A stretch of 44,053 nt of DNA from an uncultured Eggerthellaceae bacterium (GTDB taxonomy: Bacteria > Actinomycetota > Coriobacteriia > Coriobacteriales > Eggerthellaceae), in assembly GCA_934631995.1 (NCBI GenBank), contig CAKTYF010000005.1, forward strand, positions 1 through 44,053, given 5' to 3'. The notes beneath the pieces are model-generated. The model did not search any database. It was not told the origin of the DNA and saw only the letters and a program-made list of their open reading frames with translations. Below, in pieces: positions 1 through 12,100 of the stretch. The position numbers and the translations under genes were made by a program. The first letter of the stretch is position 1. Each line of letters begins with the position of its first letter.

Positions 1-3000
1 ATGGCGACCTCAACCGCCAGCGGGTCGATCTTCATCCAGCCGTCGGTCACCACGAACTTCACATCGGCGAAGTTCGGGTTCGTGTTGCTGAACTGGTCTG
101 CGGCCAGGCCCATGTTCGTGGTTCCGGCATCGGTGCGCGTGGCGTTCGCCGCGCCTGCAAACGTGAAGTCAGCTTCAGTGTACAGCGGGCTGCTCGTGGT
201 CACGGTGTAACCCGTTGCCGTATGAGCCGCGCCGTCGAACGTCTTCGTGTCGTTGTTGCCCACGATGGTCACAACGACCTGCGCGGCAACCGGCGTGATG
301 GTCTGGTAGCCGTCGGTCACCACGAACGTCACCGTGCTGAAGTTCGGGTTGTTATTGCTGAACTGAGCAGCAGCCAAGTTCATATTCGTTGTACCAATTT
401 CGGTACGCTCGGCAACCGCCGTACCCGTGAACTCAATATTGGCGTTCACATCGTAAAGCGCGCTTGTCGCCGTGGCAACGTAGCCCTCAACCGTGTGGGT
501 GTTGCCGTCGTATTCGGTTGTATTTTTGTTACCAACAATCGTTACCGTTGTCGCAATGGGGTTCACCTTCGCGAAACCGTCAATCACGGTAAACGTCACG
601 GTGAAGTTGGCGTTCGTATTCGCGAACTGCTCGGCTGCCAGGCCCATGTCGGTCGTGCCCGCGTCCGTGCGGGTCGCAATCGCATCGCCCGTGAACTGGA
701 CGTTCGCAGCGGTATCGTACAGCGGGCTTGTTGCGGTTGCGACATAACCCGTTGCCGTGTGAACCGTACCGTCATAATCGGCGGTAACGCTATTGCCCGT
801 AACAGTTACGGTCACCGCCAGCGGGTCGATCTTCATCCAGCCGTCGGTCACCACGAACTTCACGTTCGCGAAGTTCGGGTTCTTGTTGCTGAACTGGTCT
901 TCCGCCAGACCCATGTTAGTCGTGCCCACCTCGGTGCGCGATGCGGTGGACGTGCCCGTGAATGCGATGTCATCCGAGGTGTACAGCGGGTTATCGATAC
1001 CCACCGCATAACCAGCCGCAATGTGCGCCGCACCGTCGTACGTCTTCGTAATCTTGCTACCATCAATGGTCACCGTCACTTCGGCGGGAACCGGCGTGAT
1101 GGTCTGGAAGCCGTCCGTCACGATGAACGTCACGGTGAAGTTATCGTTCGCGTTCACGAACTGCTCGGGGGCCAGATCCATGTTCGTGGTGCCCGCATCC
1201 GTGCGCGTTGCGGTCGCCGCACCCGTAAACTTGATGTTCGCGGCGGTGTCGTACAGGTCGCTGTTCGCCGTGGCGGTGTAACCCTCAACTGTGTGGGCGT
1301 TGCCGTCGTATTCGGTGGTGTCGTTGTTGCCCACGATGGCGATCTCAACCGCCAACGGCGTGATGGTCTGGTAGCCGTCGGTCACGTTGAACACAACGTT
1401 CTTGAAGTTCGCGTTGTTGTTCGTGAACTGGCTGGCAGCCAGGCCCATGTTCGTGGTGCCCGCATCGGTGCGAGCCGCTTCAGCCGCACCCGCGAACGTA
1501 AAGTCGTCCTGCGTGTACAGCCTGCTGGAAATGTTCGTCACCTGGTAGCCGGTTGCCGTGTGCTCGGTTCCGTCGTACGTGTCCGTGGCGTGATTGCCTA
1601 CGATGGTCACTACCACGTCGATGGCGCCGATAGCCTGGTAACCATCAGTCACCACGAACGTCACGTTTGCGAAGTTCGCGCTCGTATTTGCGAAGTCGGC
1701 AGCCGTCATGCCCATGTACGTCGTGCCGTTATCGGTGCGAGCAGCAGTTGCATCGCCCGAGAACGCGAAGTCGCCTTCGGTGTACAGCGGATTGCTGATG
1801 CCTGTTACCTGATAACCGGTGACAACGTGCTCTTCACCGTCGTAATCGTCCGTGGCGCTGTTGCCCACAATGGTCACCGTCACTTCGGCGGCAACCGGCG
1901 TGATGGCCTGGAAGCCGTCGGTCACGGTGAACGTCACGGTGAAGTTATCGTTCGTGTTCGCGAACTGCTCGGGGGCCAGGCCCATGTTCGTGGTGCCCGC
2001 ATCCGTGCGCGTTGCGGTCGCCGCACCCGTGAACTTGATGTTCGCGGCGGTGTCGTACAGGTCGCTGTCCGCCGTGGCGACGTAGCCCTCAACCGTGTGG
2101 GCGTTGCCGTCGTACTCGGTGGTGTCGTTGTTGCCCACGATGGCGACCTCAACCGCCAACGGGTCGATCTTCATCCAGCCGTCGGTCACCACGAACTTCA
2201 CGTTCGCAAAGTTCGGGTTCGTGTTGCTGAACTGGCCTTCCGCCAAACCCATGTAGGTCGTGCCCACATTGGTGCGCTGCGCAGTGGACGTACCCGTGAA
2301 TGCAATGTCATCCGGAGTATACAGCGGGTTGTCGATGCCCACCGCATAACCAGCCGCGATGTGCGCCGCGCCATCGTACGTCTTCGTGATCTTGCTACCA
2401 TTAATAGTAACGGTCACAGAAATGGGATTCACCTTCACAAAACCATCGGTCACCACAAACGTGACCTTGCTGAAGTTCGCATTCTGGTTAACGAATTGAT
2501 CGGCAGCCAGACCCATATTAGTCGTGCCAGCATCGGTGCGCTCAGCAGTCGCCGTACCCGTGAACAGAATGTCAGCGTTCACATCGTACAGCGCGCTTGC
2601 AGCCGTGGCCACATAACCCGTAGCCGTGTGAACTTCACCATCGTAATCCGCCGTCACGGTGTTGCCCACAATGGTGACCGTCGTCTCAACAGGGTTCACC
2701 TTCACGAAGCCATCCGTCACCACAAACGTCACGTTCTCGAAATTCGGGTTCGTGTTCGTGAACTGGCCAGCAGCCAGACCCATATTCGTAGTACCTGCAT
2801 CGGTGCGCGTCGCCAGAGCGGTGCCCGCGAACGTGAAGTCGGTAGCCACGTTGTACAAATCGGTGTTTGCTTCGGCCACATAACCCGTAGCCGTGTGAAC
2901 CTCACCATTGTAATCAGCCGTCACGGCATTGCCCATAATCGTGACAACAGCATCGATCTTTTCAATCTTCTGGAAGCCGTCGGCCACCACAAACGTAACG

Positions 3001-6000
3001 GTGAAATTATCGTTTCCGTTCGTGAACTGGGCAGAAGTGAGACCCATGTTCGTGGTGCCCGCATCCGTGCGCGCCGCAGTTGCCGCGCCCGTGAACGTGA
3101 AGTCTTCTTCGGCGTACAGACCGCTGGAGATGCTGGTCACCTGGTAGCCGGTCACCGTGTGCTCGGAGCCGTCGTAATTGTTCGTAGCGGTATTACCCGC
3201 AATGTTCACGGTCACGGCCAGCGGATCGATCTCCATCCAGCCGTCGGTCACCACGAACTTCACATTCGCGAAGTTCGGGTTCACGTTGCTGAACTGGCCT
3301 TCCGCCAGACCCATGTAGGTCGTGCCCACATCGGTGCGCTGCGCCATCGCGGTACCCGTGAACGTAAAGTCAGCGTCGGTATACAGCGGGTTATCGATGC
3401 CCACCGTATAGCCAGTTGCACGGTGCGCCTCGCCGTCATAAGTCGTCGTAACCTTATTGCCGTCGATGGTCACCGTCACCTGGGCGGCAACCGGCATGAT
3501 TGTCTGGAAACCGTCGGTCACGGCGAACGCCACGTCGAAGTTGGCGTTCGTGTTGCTGAACTGGTCGGCAGCAAGGCCCATGTCCGTGGTGCCGGCATCC
3601 GTGCGCGTGGCAGTTGCCGTACCCGTGAACTGGATGTTCGCGGCGGTGTCGTACAGTGCGCTTGTTGCCTCTGCAACGTAGCCTTCCACCGTGTGGGCGT
3701 TGCCGTCGTACTCGGTCGTGTCGTTGTTGCCCACAACGTTTACGGTTACTGCCAGCGGATCGATGGCCTGGTAGCCATCGGTCACCACAAACGTTACGTT
3801 CTTGAAGTTCTCGTTCTTGTTCGTGAAGTCGGCAGCCTTCAGGTCCATAGGCGTCATGCCCGCATCGGTGCGCGCGGCAGCTGCGGTGCCGGCAAACGTG
3901 AAGTCTGCTTCGGTGTACAGCGTATTAGAAATGTTCGTAACCTGATAACCGGTCACCGTATGCTCGGTTCCATCGTACGTCTTCGTGTCGTTGTTGCCCA
4001 CGATGGTCACTACCACGTCGATAGCACCGATAGCCTGGAAGCCATCGGTCACGATGAACGTCACGTTCGCGAAGTTTGCACTCTTGTTCGCGAAATCGGC
4101 GGCCGTCATGCCCATGTACGTCGTGCCGTTTTCGGTACGGGTCGCGGTCGCAGTGCCGGTGAACGCGAAGTCGCCTGCGGTGTACAGCGGGTCGCTCGTG
4201 GTCACGGTGTAGCCCGTCACGGTATGCGGCGCACCGTCGTATTCGGTGGTGTCGCTGTTGCCCACAATGGTCACCGTCACTTCGGTGGCCACCGGCGTGA
4301 TGGTCTGGAAGCCGTCGATCACGATGAACGTCACGTTAAAGTTGGTGTTCGTGTTCTCGAACTGCTCAACGGCCAGGCCCATGTTCGTGGTACCTGCGTC
4401 CGTACGCGTCGCAGTCGCCGCGCCCGTGAACGTCACGTTCTCGTCAACGTTGTAAAGAGCGCTGTCGGCCGTGGCGGTGTAACCCTCAACCGTGTGGGCG
4501 TTGCCATCGTACTCGGTCGCGTCATTCGCACCCTTAACGGTCACTTCAACAGCCAGCGGATTGATCTTTATCCAACCGTCGGTCACTACGAACTTCACGT
4601 TTGCAAAGTTCGGATTCGTGTTAGTGAACTGGTCTTCCGTCATGCCCATATCCATGGTGCCAACATCGAAACGCGTCGCCATCGCCATGCCCGAGAACGT
4701 GAAGTCATCATCGGTGTACAGCGGGTTATCGATGCTCACCCAGTAGCCATTCGCCGTATGAGCATTTCCGTCGTACGTCTTCGTAATCTGGTTGCCGTTA
4801 ATGGTCACCGTCACCTGATCGGTCACCGGCGTGATGGTCTGGAAGCCGTCGGTCACCTTGAACGTAACACGGCTGAAGTTCTTGTTGTTGTTCGCGAACT
4901 GACCTGCGGCAAGACCCATGTCGGTCGTGCCAACATCGGTACGCGTTGCAGTCGCCGTGCCCGTAAACGTGAAGTCACCTTCAGCATACAGGTCATTGGA
5001 AATATCCACGGTATAGCCCGTCACGGTGTGCGGGTTGCCGTCGTAAACATCCGTAGAGCTTGCGCCCGTAATGGTCACCACAACTTCAGCAGCCACCGGC
5101 GTGATCTCCTGGAAGCCGTCGGTCACCACAAACGTCACGTTCGTGAAGTTCGTCGTATCGGTATTCGCGAACTGTCCCGCGTTCAGACCCATGAACGTCG
5201 TGCCTTCATCGGTACGCGAGGCCGTGGCATCGCCCGCGAACGTGAACTTGCTCTCATCGTACGCAGCATTGGTAATGCTGGTCACCTGATAGCCGGTCAC
5301 GGTGTGCTCGGTGCCGTCGTATTCGGTCGTGTCGTTGTTGCCCACAACAGTCACGGTCACTTCTTCAGTCACCGGATCAATAACCAACGCGCCATCGTGA
5401 ATTACAAAACGCACGTTCGGGAAGGTCTCGGTTGCATTATTCGTGAAGTCATCAGCGGAAACGCCAACAGGATACGTACCCGCATCGGTGCCCTTCGCGG
5501 TCCATGCAGCCGTTTCGGTTGCAGTAAACATATCAGCCGTATACAGCGGATTGCTGATGGTTGTCTTTGTGGCATCGTACCCTGCCACCGTGTGCTCGGT
5601 GCCATCGTACGTAACGGTGCGCGCGTTCTCGTAGATGTCAACAATAACCTCGGCGGCAACCGGCGTGATGGTCTGGAAGCCATCAGCCACAACGGTAAAC
5701 GTCACGTTGAAGTTGTGCGTATCATCGGATGCGAACTGATCAGCTGCAAGACCCATGTACGTGGTGCCAACTTCGGTACGCGTTGCGGTAGCGGTGCCCG
5801 TGAAGGAAATCAGATCCTCGGTAAACAGACCGCTATTAATAGTAGTAGTGTAACCCGTTACGGTATGAGCGTTGCCGTCGAACTCGTTCGTGGCACTCTT
5901 GCCCGTGATTTCAACGGACACGTCAAGCGGCGTGATTTCCAGCGCACCATCGGTCACGGAAGAAACAATGTAATTGCCTGTAGCGTCAACCGTGCCTACC

Positions 6001-6160
6001 GTGCCTGCAGCAAACTGCGCAGGATACGTTCCCACGGCAGTGCCCGCAGCGTCAACGGTAATGTTGAACTGGGCATCGGCAGGAGCGCCGGTGAAACCGG
6101 CAACGTTCTGAACAGCGCCGTTGTACGTCTTCGTGTCGGAATTCGCCGTAAGCTCAACAT
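1..6160 (-). repeat. Tandem array of about 23 YDG/MBG-like repeats, ~267 bp each
   Basis: The repeat marker encoding MGLAAxQFANxNxNF recurs near 109, 377, 641, 908, 1172, 1440, 1708, 1977, 2246, 2510, 2777, 3042, 3308, 3577, 3840, 4108, 4376, 4643, 4912, 5189, 5460 and 5748, so the period is 264-290 bp (about 89 residues). A divergent first unit lies near 6030. Each unit reads roughly TxxYDGxxHTxxGY ... LY ... F.FTGxAxATRTDxGTTxMGL ... VTDGFQxITP, which matches my recollection of the MBG/YDG family of bacterial adhesin repeats. The array continues past the left edge. Confidence 0.9.
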
Positions 6161-9100
6161 TCTTATAATAGTAGACGTTGATCACATTTCCGCTTACCGC
6201 AATGGTGATATCGCCACTGTTGTTCTTGTGCGTGTAGCCTGCAATCGCTTTCTGCTTATCGGCCGGCAAGGAAACCGTTGCGCCGAACGTTTGACCAGTA
6301 ACCGTTTCATCAGCGGCAATGGTCGTGGACGTATCGCCCGCCCAGTAATACTTCACCGTGTAGCTCAAATCGGTGCGCAGGTCGTAGTAGCAGTTGATGA
6401 CGTACGCCTCTTCGCCCGCAGCTTGCGTGCTATTCGTGTAAGAGCGTGGGAAGGCGTCAATCGTCACGGCAGCGCCGCCGTTCATCGCCTCGGTAGAGGT
6501 GGCGTAAACGTAGCCTTCGTACTTATTCTTATCCAAGCTTTCAGTCACGTTAATGGTGGCAGGCGTCAGAATCTGCTGCTCATCAGAGGTCTTCTTCGCA
6601 ACAGCATCGGCAATCACTTCTTCGTACGCGCCTGCCGCGTTCTGCTTGAAGTAATGAATCTCATAAGCAACAACGTGCTTGTCGCCACTCAACTTGAAGT
6701 TCGCGTAATACGTTGCGGCTTCGTAAATACCCTGAGCATTCTTCTCGGGCACGAACAGGTTGTCAGTACCAACCTTGTTCTGACCTGCGGCATCGGTGCT
6801 CCAGTAATCAAACACGTAACCCGTGCTTGCCGTTGCAGTGGAGCCCTTCGCCGTGCCCGTAGCAGGAGCAACCTGCTCGGAAGCGGTGCTTACCGTACCA
6901 CCCGTGTTCGCAACATAATTAATAGTAACGTTAGCGTCTTCAACGTAGTACACCTTGAAAACGTTGCCTTCAGAAGAAGCAGCGTTTGCAGCCAGCGTTA
7001 AATCGTAGCTGCCAAACGGCACGTCAATGTCGGTGGTGCCATTAAGCGTCAGCTTCTCGAAGTGGTATCCAGGGAACTTGCCGCTCGTGGCAACTTCGCC
7101 AGCACCAGCGCCTTCCTTGACAGTCAGGCTTGTGGCATCGCCAATCCAGGCTTCGCCGCCATAGACAACATGCGAAGTCTGAGCAAGCACGCCGTTCTTG
7201 TAATATTCAACGGTGTAGCCAAGACGATGCGTCTGCGTGTCATCCTTGACAAACTTGGCCGTGAACTCGGTGTTCTCGTAAACCTTCTTGCCGCCGTCCA
7301 TTGCATAGTTCAGCTGCGGCTCAACCATAGCCGGCGTAAGCACTTCGGCGTTCGTCACGAACGTAGCGCCCTTGTACCAGCCTTCAAACTTGTAGCCCAA
7401 ATCGGCAACAGCTGTTGCGCCCGTAATGCCATCGGTGGACAAAACGAACAAGCCCTTGTCGCCCGCAGTGTTCGAAACAGTGCCATTACCTGCGGAAACG
7501 TAAGTCACGTCGTATTTCTTCTCGGACCACTGAGCAACATAGGTCGCATCGCCCGTGTACTTCAGCGCTTCAACTTCAGCCGTGGTCATAACGGTTCCGT
7601 TGGGAGCCAGCCAACCCATGAACAGGTAGCCTGGGCGCACCGGATCGGCGCCGAACTGCGGATAATCATCACCTGCAATGCCGTAACCCACTACATCGGG
7701 GAACACAACTTCGTCCTCCACGCCGTCAACGTACTTCACGGTGTTGACCTGGATAGATCCGTTCAGATGATATGCATTCGGCGTATCGAAGTAACCAAAG
7801 GCGCCTTCGTCAACCGTGAACTGCTCCCACGCAATGTTATCAAGGCCGTTAAAGCCTGCGTTTGCGGGGAACTTATTCAGTTTTGCAGCATCGAATTTGA
7901 TGCCCGTCAGGTATGCCGCATCGGGAGCATCCTTCACCACCGTGCCAGCAGCATATTCAGATGCAGGTTTGTCTGCGGAAATGGCTTCGTAACCCAGCGT
8001 GTACCAACCGTTAGCATCGGCAGCAGCCGTCAGACCGAAGCGCTGTGCCAGCGCATCGTTTGCAACAACGGTGCCATCCGTGTCAACGAAACGCACGAAC
8101 GCATAAGCGTTGTCCTGCCAGTTCGCCTTCAGCGTCAAATGACCGATGGTCTTGTAACCGTTAACTTCGCCCAGCACCAGGTCTTTCTGCGGATTACCCT
8201 CAAGCGTGTCGCTCGGCGTGTCGCTATCGTACACATACGTGCCCTCGGTCAGCGTCCAGCCCGCAAACGTCCTGCCCGTGCTTTCCGGATTCGGAATAGC
8301 AATGGTGTTCGTGCCGGAAACCTGGCTGATGGTATACGTCTCGGGAGCAGTCACGCCTTCAGCAAAAGCGCCGCCCTGCAAGTCGTACGTAATGGTGTAT
8401 GGTGCCAAAATCAGTTCGAATACAGCGTTCTGACCAGGCTCAACCTTTACGAACGTCGATTTCAACGTGTAGCCGTTCATGGCAATCCAGCGCTGCGCTT
8501 CCTCGTTGGGATACACGCTAAACGCAACGTCGGACTTGCAATCATACGGTGTGCCGTTGTTTTCAACGAACACGGTTGTGCCGTTATAAACGTAAGATAC
8601 GGTGTACTTCAGATCATCAAGCGTCATGTAGCGAAACGTCACCACGTTATCTGCTGCAACTGCAGACAGATTCAAGAACTGCGAAGCGCCGCTTACGCTC
8701 AAGTAGCCTTCGTAACCCGCTGCAGCCAATGCTTCATCGGTGAGCTTGACAACCTTCACGTCCTGACCGATGGTTCCACGCGCCTCAACCGAGGAAATCT
8801 CGGTCTCCACGCCGTCATGCACTGCAACGTGCTTGACGGTATACGCAACCTTCGTGCTCTTTACCCAGCCAGCGTAAATCGTAGTGTCGGCTTCAATAGG
8901 ACGATTCTGGTCGAATTTCACCGTGCAATTTTCATCGGTGTACCAACCCGTGAAATCATAACCCGGGTTGTGGTTTTCCAGTTCCTCTTCGGAGGGAAGC
9001 AGCGATGCATCAACCGGCTGACCCTTTGTCACCTGGACAACTTGCGGTTCACCAGCACCTTCGTAATTCAGATGGATGGTTGTGTTCTTTGTGGGCAATA

Positions 9101-12100
9101 CCCACTTAGCATACAGAGCAACATCGTTCGAAGGCATCGTGGCAAACGAATAGGGATCGCCAACGCAATTCGCATTATCGTACCAACCAGCAAACGTCGC
9201 CTCGGAATCCGCGCTTGCAGGACGCGAAGGCGTGTAATTCCGAGAAGAAATGTTCGCACCGAATTTAACCGATACGGTGTTCTCGGGCGTGCTGTTATCC
9301 CCGTTGTAGAACTTCAAATTAGCGCTGTTGCGCGTGTAGTAGAAATTATAGACCTCAGAATAATTCGTGCCATCAATGATTACATTCGATTGATTGACAT
9401 TGGGAACAGCGCTTCCGTCAGCCTGAATAGCGCCATTGGGCTTGGAAGGATCGCTCGCCGAACCAACCAACGTGAAACCATTAAGCGTCTTTGCTCTCAG
9501 GCTGTTCGATAGATTGATAGGCTGGCAATACTCTTCGCTCGGAACATAAACATTGCCGTTGTCGGCGTCTTGCAGCCAGTAACGGACATACTTCGTAGTA
9601 AGGCGATTTTCCCAGCTCGCATATGCCTGGATATTGTTTGCGCTGTTTGCACCATCCAGAATATCTCCTGTTACATAAACAATCTTTGACGCATAGGCGC
9701 TGCTCCATCCGTCGTTGTTCCAAGTGTAGAATTTGCTATTTCCAACAGCAGGAATATGCTCAGACGTTGGCCATTGCGAGCCAATGTTTTGTCCCAGCTT
9801 GACAGTAAAGTGATACTGATTATCCGGGCTGTCGCTATTGGAGTAGCTGTTGCCGCCAATATTCATCTTGGCATTGCTTTTGTTCAAGTTGAAGTAAATA
9901 GTGTATTCGGTCAAATTGTAGTAGCCGTATACAATAGTCGAACCGTCGGCTGCAATTGTTGCTGTATCGCCCGGCGCGTATGTGTAATACTTCACGGTTC
10001 CGTTCGACGGCGCAGAGACGGTCGAGCCCACAATACCCGTTCCCTCTTCCGAGGTGAAATAGGAATACGTGGAGTTATTGTTCTCGTCAAGCGATTCTTT
10101 CAAATAGACAATGTTGTATTTTGCATTGCTTGCAGTCCACTTGGCGTAAACCACCGCATCGGCAGCAAGCGTCAGCTTTTCAGGAGCCGGCATGGTGCAA
10201 GCTTCATCCAAGAACCAGCCGCCAAAAACGTAGCCGGTCTTGGTAGGTTCGGGGTTGAACGTAGACGTTGCGGTATAGCAAGCGTCGTTATGCGTGTGCT
10301 CCGCTTTGGTGCAGGTAAAATCCCACTGCCAATAGCGCGACATGAAGCCATAATGCTGCGTCGATGTGTAACACCCAATCGTCTTGTTCTTATTCTTGTC
10401 AGCAGCCTGCGACGGCACAGCCGTATGCTGGTGCTCTTCCTTCGTGCAGGTAAGCGCCGTGGACGACGAACCAGAGAACACCGTTACTTCTTGCTCGTAC
10501 ACACCCGACTTCGGCTCAATGTACGAACCGCCATTCGTGTTGTACTTCAGCGTGTACGTGTTGCGATCGTAGGCGCCTTCAATAATCGTAGAGGCATCGG
10601 CCTTGATAACCTGATCCAGGAAGCCCGTCGCAGTGAAGCCTTCTTTTTGCTCGGGGTTGAACGACGCAATGTCGCCCACGCGACCGTTGACGACCGTTTC
10701 CTTGATATCGTATTTATCTGTACCCGTAGCGTTAAGCTTTTCGGTCTTCTCGATAACGCGGTACGTGGTTTCCTTGCCCTGAATAATCAAGTTGATGCTA
10801 ATCTGCTCGGTGCTGGGCAAATTCGCAATAGCAATCTGCTGGTTATCAGTAATAGTGATACCGTATTGTGCCTGGTCGGTAGCGCTTACAGAAAGCTCGT
10901 AGCCGCCTTCGGGACCAACGGTCACATCGGTACCGTACATTTCGCCGTTCAAAACGGTGAAGTTGATGGCCTTCTCGTCAATGCCAATCTGCTCGGTATG
11001 GCCCTTGCCCACCAGGGAGCCATCGGCACCAACGTAATTCACCGTAACGATCTTCTGACCTTCGGGCACCACGGGCTGCGCATCAATCTTGCCAATCAAC
11101 GCGTACGTGCTGAAGTGCTCCGCGGCAAAAGCATCAGTTGCGGAATCAAGCGTTGCAACAGGCGTTACCTTATCAAGAGCGTCGGTCACGTGGTACACGC
11201 CCACGGAATCGCCCTTCAGGTTCACGCCCTCAAAGTTCACGGAAACAGGACCCTTCGGTTCAATCGCGTTGCCCTGGGCATCGGTGAATATGATGTCAAC
11301 AACAACGGAATCAACCATTTCCTTGTTCTCGGCAGCGGCTGCAGTTTCAAGCATCTTCTCAACGGCTTTGTCCTTCACCAGAGATACGCTCATCACGGCA
11401 TCGGCGGGGAGCATGCCTTCGCTGCCCTTGACTACCACGTTGATACCGCCAAACAAATTGAAGAAGCCGCCAATGTGATTCACGGAGAACGTGTTCACGG
11501 CAGGCTCGGGTGCCGGCTCAGATGCAGCCGGAGTATCGGAAGAGGAAGCCGCTTCACCAGCAGGCTGCGCGGGAGCTGCCGGCTTTTCAGTTGCAGTTGC
11601 GTCTGCCTTGGGAGTCTTGGTGGCGGGGGTTGCGTCACCGGCGGCAGCGTTATCGGTCGCGGACGTCTTGTCGTCCGCGCCAGTCGCTTCGGCTGCACCC
11701 TTGTTGGCATCGGTGCCAGCTGCAGCGTTCGCGGCATTGTTACTATTATTAGTAGAAGCAGCGCCCTGGGAAGCATCGGGGGCTTCGGCGCCCTTGTTGT
11801 CTTCCGCAGTTGCAGCTCCTTCGGCACCGTCGGTTGCGGCAGGTTTCTCGGTTTCAGCAGCAGCAGGCGTTTCGGCTGCAACGGCAACCGCCTTCACTAC
11901 AAGCTTTGCGCCCTCGACAGGCGTGAAGGAATATTGACCGCTCGCATTCGGAGACAGCGCGCCACCGGCGTACGAAACTTCGGAAAGCGTATAGTCGGGA
12001 CCAGGCGTGGCGGCGTTATCGTACGGCGTTACCGTGAACGTTACCACCTTAGCTGCCGCGGCGGGCAAATAGCCCAACGCATCAACATCGGCCTGTTTAT

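Noticed and set aside
1..6160. CRISPR array
   Set aside because: The repeats are 267-bp protein-coding units without short identical repeats or unique spacers.
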